A stretch of DNA of 64,000 nt from Rhizoclosmatium globosum (Eukaryota; Chytridiomycota; Chytridiomycetes; Chytridiales; Chytriomycetaceae). Positions 35,682 through 46,140 of the stretch are shown one piece after another (positions within the stretch are counted from its first letter, which is position 1; each line of letters starts with the position of its first letter). The DNA lies in contig MCGO01000007.1 in assembly GCA_002104985.1 (NCBI GenBank), positions 186,001 to 250,000 of the forward strand, written 5' to 3'. Position numbers and translations under genes: made by a program. The notes under the pieces are model-generated. The model ran no database searches. It was given only the letters and a program-made list of their open reading frames with translations, and was not told the DNA's origin.

Positions 35682-36208
35682 TGATCATGAGCTGGGTATT
35701 GTCTGCTTCAAAGGCAACAATGAAGAGCTTCATTTTGATTTGCGAATTGTGTAGAGAAAAAATGGGGGTGTTGGCTCAAACATCGGACACAATCATGTCC
35801 GATTCTTGAAACATTGTAGATTCAGGTAGATTCGAAGACTCCAAGCAATTGAAAAGAGCATTTGTCGTCAACGACTCAACCCGTTTTGGATGGCTTTCCA
35901 GCCACTTGGCGCGTGATATGGTCTCATGACAATGATTAGAAGAGCAGTTTTGTTGAGCCACTGATCTACCAACTGCCTTGTCTGGCTTTCTCCATCTTTC
36001 AACCCAATATCCAAGAAGAATGGCAACAGGCGTCAGTGCTTTAAGACAAGGGATGTGCAAGGGATATGCAAGGTGATCCAAGCGAGCCACACATTGTCAG
36101 GTGGCACGGCATGACCGGTCAAGCCTTATCTGTGATCAAAACGCGATTTCAGCAAAGTGCTTTCTGTCCAGAAGTATCATCCAAACCACCACCAACACCA
36201 CCAACCAA
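35682..36208. other. Divergent spacer containing a doubtful small frame
   Basis: A minus-strand frame at 36090-35776 (104 codons, starting MARLDHLAYPLHIPCLKAL) has no recognisable domain. It may be a small gene or chance. Otherwise this holds the promoters of the chitinase and of the membrane-protein gene. Confidence 0.3.
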
Positions 36209-37462
36209 ATGCAGATCAAGGCCCTTCTTGCCACTGTGACAGCGTCCCTCGCATCGGCCGCCTGCACCAACGGAGCGTGGCAGTGCAGCGGACAGAGTCT
36301 CCAGCAGTGCTCGTACGACTCGACGGGCCAGCTCAACTGGATCACAAACACTGTCTGCGGCACTGGACTCGCGTGCTCGGCTGGAACGGGAAATGTGTGG
36401 GGCTGTGTTGCCGGCGTTCCCCCTGTTTCAACGACAACGACTTCAGCGGCGGTTGCAACAAAGACAAAGACAACTATCGCTACAACTGCCGCTCAACAAA
36501 CTACCACTACCGGTGTTCAGCAAAAGACAACTACCACTACTGCCGCCCAGCAAGTAACTACCACTACAGCTGCATCTGGTGGCAGCGTTCCAACTCCACC
36601 ACTCCCCGCCGTCAAGAAGATCATCTACATTGACAACACCGGAGGCGCTCTCACTCCAGCCCAACTCGCTGTTCCAGGGTACGCGAACAACGATTACAAT
36701 ATCATCAACATTGGTTTCTGGCTCGACGCAGGTGCATGGGACTCTATGGTTTCTTGGACCGGATATGATGCTGCCACACGTCAGTCCTACGTTGACGCGT
36801 ACCACAAGGCTGGAAAGCTTGTTCTCGTATCTGCTTTCGGTGCTGCAGAATGGCCTACATTGAGCGGCCAGGATCCGATCAAGAGCGCGCAAAACTTGGC
36901 TGCCTTTGTCAAACAGTATCAATTGGATGGTGCTGATATTGATTGGGAGGATAATAACTCTGTTCAAGCAGGTACTGGAGAGGCTTGGCTTATCAAGTTT
37001 ACTACCGAATTGCGAAACCAGCTTCCAAGACCATACGTTATTTCACACGCCCCACAAGCTCCTTACTTTATCAATAACAAGGCCATCTACCCGAACGGCG
37101 CGTACCTCGCTGTCGACAAGGCTGTTGGGAGTTTGATTGATTACTACAATATCCAGTTCTACAACCAAGGATCCAATACGCGATACGACACGTGCCAAAC
37201 TCTCTTGAACCAGTCGGGTGGTGATTGGCCGGGTACTTCTTTGTTTGAGATTGCGGCCTCTGGAGTTCCGCTGAACAAGCTTGTTATTGGAAAGCCCATT
37301 ACTGCTGCAGGTGCTGCTAACACTGGATACACTGATCCTGCAACGTTGGCGTCTTGTGTTGCTCAAGCAAAGGCGAAAGGTTGGGACGCTGGAGTATTTG
37401 GTTGGCAATACAACTTGGACCCAACCGGAAACTGGATTCACCAAGTTGGTGCTGCCCTTTAA
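36209..37462 (+). CDS. Secreted GH18 chitinase with N-terminal chitin-binding module
   Basis: A single exon of 417 residues. The Met at 36209 is chosen because it starts a signal peptide (MQIKALLATVTASLASAA); the upstream frame has none. Residues 20-68 form a six-cysteine carbohydrate-binding module (CTNGAWQCSGQSLQQC to NVWGCV), CBM19-like. A Thr/Ser/Gln linker follows. The GH18 barrel begins KKIIYIDNTGGALTP, and the catalytic DGxDxDxE motif is present as LDGADIDWEDNN. The enzyme should cleave chitin outside the cell, in wall remodelling or nutrition. It is intact, with no intron. Confidence 0.93.
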   Translation: MQIKALLATVTASLASAACTNGAWQCSGQSLQQCSYDSTGQLNWITNTVCGTGLACSAGTGNVWGCVAGVPPVSTTTTSAAVATKTKTTIATTAAQQTTTTGVQQKTTTTTAAQQVTTTTAASGGSVPTPPLPAVKKIIYIDNTGGALTPAQLAVPGYANNDYNIINIGFWLDAGAWDSMVSWTGYDAATRQSYVDAYHKAGKLVLVSAFGAAEWPTLSGQDPIKSAQNLAAFVKQYQLDGADIDWEDNNSVQAGTGEAWLIKFTTELRNQLPRPYVISHAPQAPYFINNKAIYPNGAYLAVDKAVGSLIDYYNIQFYNQGSNTRYDTCQTLLNQSGGDWPGTSLFEIAASGVPLNKLVIGKPITAAGAANTGYTDPATLASCVAQAKAKGWDAGVFGWQYNLDPTGNWIHQVGAAL

Positions 37463-37679
37463 TTTCGTGAAGAGTTTGTGTCTGGTGTTTATTTTCTATT
37501 GCTTGAACGTGTCTATGTCCTTTATAAATACAATATTACGATTAAATAGCGATTGATTATGGACGCTCTTACGTACCAAACAGGCTTGGTTCTGTGTTTT
37601 GACTCCCATCCCGCCAAAAAAAACCACCCGCCACATTTGACTCCCAACTACCCAGAAGCCAAAAAAAAACAACGTGAAA

Positions 37680-38382
37680 ATGCCCGCCACTCTCTACTAC
37701 ACTGCAACCTCCTGTGGAGCCGCCAACTACATCTCCGCCCATCGCGCTGGAATCCTCGGCACAAAGCTTAACGCCTACCAGGCCAACATCTACACTAAAA
37801 CCGTCGCCTCAGGCCCCAACGCCGGCTCCGACTTTTTGAAGGTGAACCCAAAGGGAAACGTTCCTGCCATCTTGTTGGAAGATGGAACTCTCTTGAACGA
37901 GAACGCTGCCACACTTCAATGGATTGTTGACAATGCAGTCACCAAAGTGGGTCCAGCGAATGGAACCAATGCAAGGTTTGTTATTCAATACACTGTTGCT
38001 CGTTTGAACTGACGCGTGTAATTTGACTAGATACGTCCTCCAATCCAAGCTTTCATACTGCTCCTCTGAAGTCCACGGCTCCTATGGTCCTCTTTTTAAA
38101 CCAGACCTCGCCGACGACGTGCGCAAGTGGGCTCTTGAGAAGCTTGCCACGAAGCTCAAGTTTTTGAATGACGTTGAGTTGGCTGACGGTCGCAAGTTTT
38201 GGGTTGGTGGAGAGTTTAGTGTTGCCGACGCGTACTTGTACATTGTTTTGTCCTGGTCGGGGTATCTGAAGATTGACTTGACTCCTTACCCAAAGGTTAA
38301 GGCTTACTTTGATGGAATTGCTGGGTTGGATTATATCAAGGCTGCTCATGCTCAGATTGCGAAAGAGACTCCTGCTGCTTAA
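37680..38382 (+). CDS. Glutathione S-transferase, bacterial beta-class-like
   Basis: Two exons (37680-37975 and 38031-38382) with a 55-bp intron, no frame defect, about 215 residues. The N-terminal thioredoxin fold carries TATSCGAANYISAHRAGI, with a Cys where beta-class GSTs have the catalytic Cys10, then VNPKGNVPAILLEDG and LNENAATLQWI (glutathione site). The all-helical C-terminal domain has FSVADAYLYIVLSW. Beta-class enzymes are mostly bacterial and detoxify electrophiles in the cytosol. A spliceosomal intron shows that the gene is at home in this genome. Confidence 0.9.
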
Positions 38383-38467
38383 ATCCCCCTGCTTATTTAC
38401 TGCTTTATTTAACTGAATTCTTCGTTTTGGAAATAAAAACTTGTCTGACACCTTGGCACTTTCACAA

Positions 38468-39609
38468 TCACTTGACTAGCGTTTCTTGTATAAATTCTGC
38501 CGTTATTTTAATGGCCTTCATTGCGTGAGGATGGATTGACTTGAACATCGACTCCACAAAGACCATACTAACAAACAATCGAAAATTCAGATTATCAGAA
38601 TCAAAGCGATGTTGGCTTACTTGAAATCGTGAGGCATTCCATCAAACCTATGAACTTTCACATAGCCTGGCTTTTTTCTTGACTGCAACCTCTTCCCAAA
38701 CTCATCAATAACATCAGCCAAAATCTCAACTCCACCATAGATAATAAGAGTCCCATTCGACGCTAGATTAAAATCGTTGGGATCATTTTCAAGCAAGTTG
38801 ATGCGTTTCACATTCTCCAAAGTTGGTCGGCCAAACGCAACCGCTGACCCATATTTCACACTGTTAAGAGAAATAATATCAAATGTTCGATAAGTAGGAA
38901 GTCCAGTCATGAGTGGATTAATCCATGGCGAGAATAGAACACTCGCAAACGGTTGAATCGGCAGTTTAGCGAGAGCAGGTGTTTCTGCGATATGATTCAA
39001 GAGCGAAATTGCACAATGAGCTCCCGCAGAGTCTCCTCCAACGACAACGTGCTGAGCTCCACATTTCGTAACCAGCCAATCGTATGCAATTCCGGCTTCA
39101 TGGACTTGTGATGGAAAGACGTGACGAGGTGCAAGACCATATTCCAGCGAAAAGACGATAAGTCGCTTGTTAGAGTTTACTCGTTTCGCATTCTCATTGA
39201 ATGCCTTACAAAGAAGTAGGTGGTGTGGGGCGCCGTAATCACAAGTGTTCAACATGTATCCTCCTCCTACAGAACAGTCAGTCGATCAATGTATCAATAG
39301 CCATAACAAGGAAGTACCGTGTATAAAGAACAGAACGACAGTATCTTGTGACATACGTCCATGTGCAACAGGAAGGTTTGCTTCACTCTCAGCAACCCAA
39401 ACGCCTTTAACACCCTCTGAATCTACATGTCTCATATATGCTCCTCCATTGGGCCAATTTCTCGCTTTGTAACCATCCAACCAACAGTTGAAAGTGATTA
39501 GAGACCTGATGTCACTGTGAGTTCCCTCCAGCAACCAACGGAGTGAATTGATGGCGCTTGCAGACAGTATGTCTAGCTTATTAAGCGGATCGTTGGATGG
39601 AGAACCCAT
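38468..39609 (-). CDS. Alpha/beta hydrolase, hormone-sensitive-lipase-like (fold-3) family
   Basis: Three exons (39609-39318, 39266-38621, 38567-38468). The oxyanion motif HGGGY is rebuilt exactly across intron 1 (FFIHG joined to GGYMLN). The nucleophile elbow is GGDSAGAHCAISL, and DGMPHDF supplies the catalytic His. The C-terminus is ITAEFIQETLVK. Family members hydrolyse acyl esters. Upstream in the same strand, 39810-39630 reads MIFRSKPLWFVLALVVAWRN and then, after a frame change, SSSSGFGYPSTDNPQQQ into MGSPSNDPL. The true start may therefore be at 39810, giving an N-terminal membrane anchor as in AADAC-type enzymes. Confidence 0.85.
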
Positions 39610-40022
39610 AATCTGTTGTTGGGGTTATCAGTGCTTGGATAACCAAATCCCGACGATGAACTCTACCCTGTTTCTGAGCTTTGCCAGTGCAACCCTTGGA
39701 AGCTGCAATATAATCAAATGAAGAAGAAGGCCTGGCACGCTGCGGCGATTGCGCCAAGCTACCACGAGGGCAAGAACGAACCACAGAGGCTTGGATCGGA
39801 AAATCATTTTTCCCAAGCTGTGATGATAAATTCGAAAATGAAATGGATACCTTTTAACGTTCGAAGTGAATGTAGACAGTTCTATTTTCAAGTTGTGGTA
39901 GTTTACTATGTTAGCACAAGATTTCATTGACGCTCTGAGGCTATACACTGACTGACACATGTCAAGGATTTAAGGCTTAATTCCACTATGAAGCTGGATT
40001 CTTTCGAAGAAAACCCGACAAA

Positions 40023-40469
40023 ATGATCGGCGAAACTGAAGATTCCAAAGCCCCATTGAACACCACTGGCATTGGCCGTGGATGGGACATCCATGTCTAC
40101 TTTGATCTTACTGCCGTCCAGATTCAGGCCGTCCAGAAGCTCCACTCTCAGTTGCAACAGGAGTTCCCAAACCTTTGCGTCTTCCCTCTAGTTGGTCGAC
40201 CTGTTGGTCCACACTCAAAGCCAATGTTTCAAGGTATTAGATAGTATTTGAATGACTGATAATGTTTCTTACGTCCCCTTTTCCTCAAAGCTGTGGCAGT
40301 CTCTGCTGAAGAGTATGGAGCTGTTGTTAGCTGGATCGCTCTCAACAGGGCTGGACTCTCCGTGCTTGTGCACCCACATACTGGTAATGCAATGGATGAT
40401 CATATTGTACATGGGATCTGGATCGGAGAGAAGTTACCCATTCGGACAGAGGCTTTGCGAGGACACTGA
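40023..40469 (+). CDS. DOPA 4,5-dioxygenase-like protein (copy 1 of 3)
   Basis: Two exons (40023-40233 and 40291-40469), about 129 residues, intact. Family hallmarks are GRGWDIHVYFDL near the N-terminus and LVHPHTGNAMDDHIVHGIW near the C-terminus, with VGPHSKPMFQ between. The histidines in these motifs are expected to bind the metal. The family includes fungal and plant extradiol dioxygenases that open the ring of DOPA, but many members have unknown substrates. First of three adjacent copies. Confidence 0.85.
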
Positions 40470-40656
40470 CGACGCTTGTTATTCCATGGAACAAGTTTAA
40501 TACGCCAAATAGTATTAGATTTACCTTCAATCCATATCGTAATAAACGAAGTAACAGTGCAAAGCTTGATTCCGAATGAGATGTTGATTTCGAATGAGAA
40601 GTGGAGATGGGGGCACAGAGATACGCAACTAACAATAATAGAATTTCAACGCAAAC

Positions 40657-41042
40657 ATGGCACCTCTGGATACATTCACAGCGCCCATCAGAAACGACGG
40701 AAACGGATGGGACTTCCACATCTACTACCGCCTCGAAGACCAAGCTGACTTTGCGAAGGCTTTGTACGAGCGAGTCAAGACTGAGTTCCCATCGTTGAAG
40801 CTCTTCCGTCTTTGGGAGACCCGATTGGACCACACACCCTGCCCATGTTTGAAGTCGATGTATTCACTCCTGCTGAATTCGGGGCTTTCTTGAGTTGGAT
40901 TGCTTTGAACCGTGGACCACTGAGTGTGCTTGCGCACCCACATACAACACCTGGAAATGATGTTGAGGATCACCTTGTTCATGGGATTTGGTGCGGCGAC
41001 AAAGTTCCACTGATTAGAGAGGCTCTTGAACCAAGGCACTGA
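40657..41042 (+). CDS. DOPA 4,5-dioxygenase-like protein (copy 2 of 3), frame broken
   Basis: The same family: GNGWDFHIYYRLEDQADF, then, in the next frame, PIGPHTLPMFEVDVFTPAEF and LAHPHTTPGNDVEDHLVHGI. The frame changes by one base near 40815-40825. No intron is present, unlike copies 1 and 3. Either an assembly indel or a fresh inactivation explains this; all motif residues are otherwise kept, which favours the former. Confidence 0.78.
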
Positions 41043-41189
41043 TATTGATTATGGACTACGCCAAACTCATTATTTTAACTGATAATAAAGCCAAGTTTGT
41101 TTGATAGCTGATTGAAGGTTGTTAAAAATGGTGTTCATATGTGTGGTATAGGAAACACCTCCAAAGCAAGTCTGAAGAACAAATTGAAA

Positions 41190-41727
41190 ATGCCACTCAT
41201 CACGACTACAACCGTGAAAACAGTAACAACAACAACTACAGCCAATGGTTCAACCACCATCACCAAGACCGTTGTAACGCAAACCCCCGTGATTGATACC
41301 AACCAAGAATTTCAATCGTTTAGAGCTCCAGTTCGTCCGATACAGGAAGGAAACGGCTGGGACTTTCACGTATACTACAGCAACGAGTTGGGCCAACGCG
41401 AATTCATCGATGGCCTGTGGGCAAGGGCAAAGAAAGAGTTCCCAACCGTGGAAATTGAAGAAGTAACGGCGAAACCAAGAGGTCCGCACACGCTTCCTAT
41501 GTTTAAAGCCATTGTTAACACTCCAGCTGAGTTTGGCGCGTTCTTAAGGTAGGTTTGTATTTATGATTCTGCTGAATCTGATGAACTTTAACAGTTGGAT
41601 TGCCACAAACCGTGGAGATTTGAGTGTATTGGTTCATCCTCTCACTGGGAATGATCTCGTTGATCACACCACACATGCTGTTTGGTGTGGTGAAAAGGTT
41701 CCCCTTAAACTAGAGGTGCTGCACTAG
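41190..41727 (+). CDS. DOPA 4,5-dioxygenase-like protein (copy 3 of 3), threonine-rich N-terminus
   Basis: Two exons (41190-41548 and 41595-41727), intact, with the intron at the same place in the fold as a dioxygenase motif (FGAFLRSWIATNRG). The hallmarks GNGWDFHVYYSNELGQREF and LVHPLTGNDLVDHTTHAVW are kept. In the second motif one His-Thr is replaced (HPLTG rather than HPHTG), so metal binding may differ. About 50 Thr/Val-rich residues precede the domain and are absent from copies 1 and 2. Confidence 0.84.
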
Positions 41728-42085
41728 TATATATCCTGTGTAGAAGCAAAATAAATCATCCTTCGTTCTCTTTTTGGTGATAGCTGACATTCAATTGATA
41801 TTTGGCATACATGAGTAATCAAAAGATGGGGATTTTGACATACAATTCTCCAATGTTAAGTTATAAAGATACCCTCAGCATCGCAGTCTATCGGGTGAAT
41901 CTGAAGAGCCACTGAAAAAGGTTACGATGCGAATTTCAAGTCACAAAAGGAAGAATTGGAACCGCAGGAAATACTAGAAGATGGCTCGAATATATTGCCT
42001 CCAGAATTTTGGATTTAATAACTACTGCGTGTAAGTAAATGTCTCCTAAATAATACTAATATTTCATATTTTATCAAATGCATCA
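41728..42085. other. Convergent spacer
   Basis: AT-rich, between the third dioxygenase and the end of IRC3. No gene or RNA feature supported. Confidence 0.5.
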
Positions 42086-44485
42086 TTAAATAACAACCCA
42101 TACAGGCACTACAACACACTCCCCTTCACCCTCTTCCCAACCCTCTTCTCCTCCTTCCTCTTCTCAACAACAGCCGATTTTGTCTTCCCCACCCCACCAA
42201 ACTTAAACCGCGTAATCAAATCCGATGCCATCCCACATGTAACAACTTTCTGTCCACTCAACATCCCACGCGAAGTCAAGAACGATATCTGAGCAGGCGA
42301 TGCGCTTTTCTGTCTCCATTTACTTGTTCGACGAAGAACGTTTCGAGCGAGGATGGCGTAATTTGTTGAGACCCAGGAATCACAGGCTTGGATTGTTGAG
42401 GTGAGTGTGTCGTGGGTGAGGAGCTCTTTTGTGGAAGACCAGTGAGAGTTTTTTGTTTTTCCTTCGCGCGTGTGGTTTGTACGAATCTGAGCGAAAAATT
42501 GGCCTGCTGTATGGGTGGTTAGTTGTTGCTAGATAAGAAATGGGGAAAGGGGTTGGAGAACTCAACTTGTTTCGTTCTTCCCGACAATGATTGTTTCCTT
42601 CTTTGTTATGGGCAGAACGCAGTCGTACTTTCCGACACGGACCCAAGTCAAGGGTGTGATTGCGTACAAAGAGGTATTTTGCTCTTCGGTCACGGAATCA
42701 GCGCTGAAGACATCCATAAGACTGAACTCTTTAAAATCCAGGTCAATTCGCATTCCTGTACTTGCATCCGTTGCTTCTCTTGTAGAATAAGCGCTTCCGC
42801 CTCCTCAAGGCTCCGAGCCTTATCCAGCACATTGGGAAACTGCTTGGAAATCTCATTCACTCTTTCCATCATTTCAGCGACATCCCGATCTATACCAATA
42901 AACAACTTGAACATGAAAATTAAGCTCCACGAACCTTCTCCGAAATCGAAATCCTGCCGCAATCCCATCAACGTTGGAACAGTGCTCCACACTCCAAACT
43001 CCTGGTCAACGCAAACATCTGCAAAATCAATCACCAAACAATCTTGCTTCTTGATGCCAGTCTTTTCACACGTATGTCGTCTCAATCCTCTTCCAAGCAT
43101 TTGTTGCAGCAAAACCCAGACCGTGTTGGACGTCCAAGAATTATACAATCGATTTGAGGAATATCAACACCTTCCGTCAAGATTCCACAGTTAATGAGGA
43201 CAGGGAATTGACCGGTTCTGAAACCATGAAGATCGAAGAGCGGTGGGGCGGGAGTTCCGCTGTGGATTCCGTGTGCCATATACCGTTTTCACGAAATAGG
43301 GCGACAAGAGATTCAATGTGTGCAATATCGACTGCAAAGATTAGAGTGAACCTTCGGGATTCTGCGGCTTTCTCTTGCCAAGTTGAAAGTAGGGCCTGGT
43401 TTCTTTGTGGTGTGTTTACGCGATGGGAGAGTTGGGCTGCATTGAATCTCCAGCCACATTTTGGACATCTGTGAGAACGACAGAGGTTTTCACGGTGGTG
43501 ATGAGGAGGTTGCAGAGACTAAACTGAGCAGGTTAACCCAAGTATACAGCGGAGCAATATCACTCAACTATTCCTTTTGAATCATTTCCAGAAACGACTT
43601 ATGATAAACGACAGATTGGAAAATGGGATCGAGGGATCGCCCGTCATGCCGTCGAAGTGTGGCTGAACAACCCCAGACAAGAATATGCGAGTCGTCCGCT
43701 TCTCAAGAGAGAAAATTCAATCACCAATTTGCGTAAACTCAATTGTCATTACATAATGCTCCAATTTTCTTCAATAGACGGTGGTATGTCGTTGCAGACG
43801 CGTGGTGGGCCTGTTAGTCTTCCATTGAGAATCAAAAACGTATCGAAAATGAAAGTAGAACCTCGTCAATAATGATGCATTTGAACAGATTTGGGTCAAA
43901 TCGATCGACTCGTTTCGAAGTAGCATGTCCGAGAGTTGGAACACTGGATATCAATTCAGCACAGTTGAGGCAACCCATCAAAGTAATGCCGACCTTGCAA
44001 CAACAATATCACATTCATTGATTTCTTTGACTGTTGGCATCTTGCGCCCTTGTTCCAGCAGAATCTTCTGTTAAACCAACGATTAAGCCCCACTCTCGCG
44101 CGGAACATCAACTCACACAATCTGGCATCACTCTGCGGATCTGAGCGGCGGCCTGAGAGAGCAGTTCCGTGCGATGTGCCTTTGAAGGGACAGAGTCAGA
44201 GTGGAATACTTTCAACGTTCAAATCACCAGCACAAGCGCCTTCGTCGCCGTGGGACACGTTTCGGGTGTTTGAAGGGCCTTGATCAGATTCGCGAAGATG
44301 ACCGTCTTTCCCGATCCAACGGGAAGCGACACAGCCTGTCTCCTGACGCCTTCCTTGAGCCGGCGCAGGGACGTGTCAATGCACTCTCTTTGGTAGTCGC
44401 GAAGTACGTGCGTTGGTGTTTCAAGTGGCTTTGGAAGTATCTGTGTTGAGAACCGGTGAAGGCGAATCCTAAAAGTACATTTCAT
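42086..44485 (-). CDS. IRC3: Mitochondrial superfamily II helicase Irc3
   Basis: The N-terminus [19 protein letters not shown] is basic and amphipathic, as expected for mitochondrial import. Helicase motifs follow: [31 protein letters not shown] (motif I), FKCIIIDE just before an intron that splits motif [18 protein letters not shown] (motif III and the family-specific stretch), [20 protein letters not shown] and MLGRGLRRH (motif VI). A Lys/Arg-rich C-terminus ends at 42086. Irc3 is a branch-migrating helicase needed for mitochondrial DNA maintenance. Several introns are inferred (near 43860, 43780, 43530, 44120). I did not check every junction, and a one-base gap is possible near 43100. Confidence 0.88.
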
Positions 44486-44971
44486 TTGTTTGTTTTGACT
44501 CAATACAACACAAGAATGCACGAGAACCGTTCTTCCTTATATTTTCGATTTTTTCTTCTTTTTATGTGATTGTTTCGAGATTTTCAAGACACTTACCAGT
44601 TGCAGTCGATCGAACTACCTGATCGTACACATAGCCCCGGTAACTGTCTTAGATTGTGATAACAACTTCAATATAAGGTATCCTCGTTGGGTTTTCTCTG
44701 AAGTTCTATCGACAACAACCCCACAAATTTTGAACTATTCTTGGTGAGTGTGATTGGTGACAAGAATATGTTCTAATCTGACAGCAAAGGTTCCTGCTGG
44801 TCGCTCCAATATCTTCTGACTTTACGCTTGCTTTTTGACTATGATTTCAGTTGAAAGATTTCTTCCAGAAGTAAACGATCCGCTTACGGAGGAACTTCGA
44901 GAAACACGTTCTGTATAATGTAAGGCTTTCTCATACTTACAAAGTGTGTCTAATTTGTGACACTAGATATT

Positions 44972-45205
44972 TCACTGCTTGCAACGTCTGAATTTTGAGC
45001 TGTCTAACTCCTGCTTGCAGGACGAGAGATTGATTTTCGGAAGTTGGGGCAGGAATTATTGGCTTTGGTCTTCAGTTAGTGACGTTATTGTTCAGTACCG
45101 AGCCTAATCCCACTCTGACTTGATTCTAGTTGATCGAGTTTCACTACTGCAATGCCGTCCGACTTTTGTTTACTTTTCATTTCCTTGCGGCTCCTGCTTG
45201 CGGGT
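44972..45205 (+). repeat. Non-coding direct repeat, unit 1
   Basis: Conserved blocks are CCTGCTTGCAGG (45010, a small palindrome), GAAGTTG and GGCAGGAATTAT (45040-45059), CAATGCCGTCCGACT (45150) and CCTGCTTGCGGGT (45193). Spacing between blocks is almost the same as in unit 2. Strand is nominal. Confidence 0.65.
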
Positions 45206-45747
45206 ACGTTAAAAGATCAAATGTTTGAAATTGGAGAGTGGAACTCAAATTGAATAAATAAACTTGTATTCCTGTATCATCTCATCCAATATATAGAAAG
45301 AACATTCGAGAATTCTACAACATCCCCTAACCCCTACTACTGAAGTCATGGAAACCGAGGTTTTTTCTTTCTCTCCCATTGGTTATAAAATCGTCAGTAT
45401 TCGTGATTTTCAACTTCAAACAAGAATTTAAACTTCAGCCTCCATTCGTGAGGCTTACTCTGTACGTTCTGGCCTACTCACTAACCATCCAGATGCCTTA
45501 TCAGTCACGCGAGCTAGAAAGCGGAGAAAACGAGGGAGTGTCAATCGTTTTCATTTGAAACTGATATAACTCACGCGCAGATCCCTCTTATTGTGTTTTA
45601 TAGTGATAACACGTTTGGATGAGCCTTGTTTCAGTTTTCAGTATTCTATGAGTGGTCTCCTAACAAGTTGAGCTTCGTGACAAGTGTTTAAAGTCGCTGA
45701 TTCTCACTTTCAAAATAGCTACATGCTATGCTTTGATTCTTTAACGT

Positions 45748-45975
45748 GCACTGTTGCAACGACTGAATATTGGGATTTCCACCCTGCTTGCAGGAGAGAG
45801 ACTGATTCCCAGAAGTTGTGGCAGGAATTATGTGATAAATACTGATGTGAGCCACTGTCTTCATTGCGAATTTGTATACTGAAGATTATTTGATAGCTTT
45901 TGAAACTTGATCTCCTTTGGTTGCTTCAATGCCGTCTGACTCTTGATACTATTCAATCCTGCTTGCGGGTGAGCA
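45748..45975 (+). repeat. Non-coding direct repeat, unit 2
   Basis: The same block order as unit 1, about 775 bp away: CCTGCTTGCAGG (45783), GAAGTTG and GGCAGGAATTAT (45812-45831), CAATGCCGTCTGACT (45927) and CCTGCTTGCGGGT (45958). The 3' block is followed by a further GGAAGTTG and GCAG, so the first block may itself be present twice. Confidence 0.65.
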
Positions 45976-46140
45976 AGAGGTCAACCGTCGGAAGTTGAAG
46001 CAGAAGGCATCAGAGTTCAATAAATTATTATTCAATTTGAAATAGTACATGTATACAGTTTCATTGTGCATCCATTCCTTCACCTCTCCAATTCAAAAAA
46101 ATAATTACAACAACATCCAGGTTTTAAATTAATGAAAACA

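Larger units (their letters stand above)
44486..46140. other. Gene-free 1.65-kb stretch with duplicated non-coding unit
   Basis: No reading frame with coding character lies here, by far the longest such gap in the window. It carries two direct copies of a roughly 230-bp element (listed separately) and one possible further degenerate copy near 44790-44850. Confidence 0.6.
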
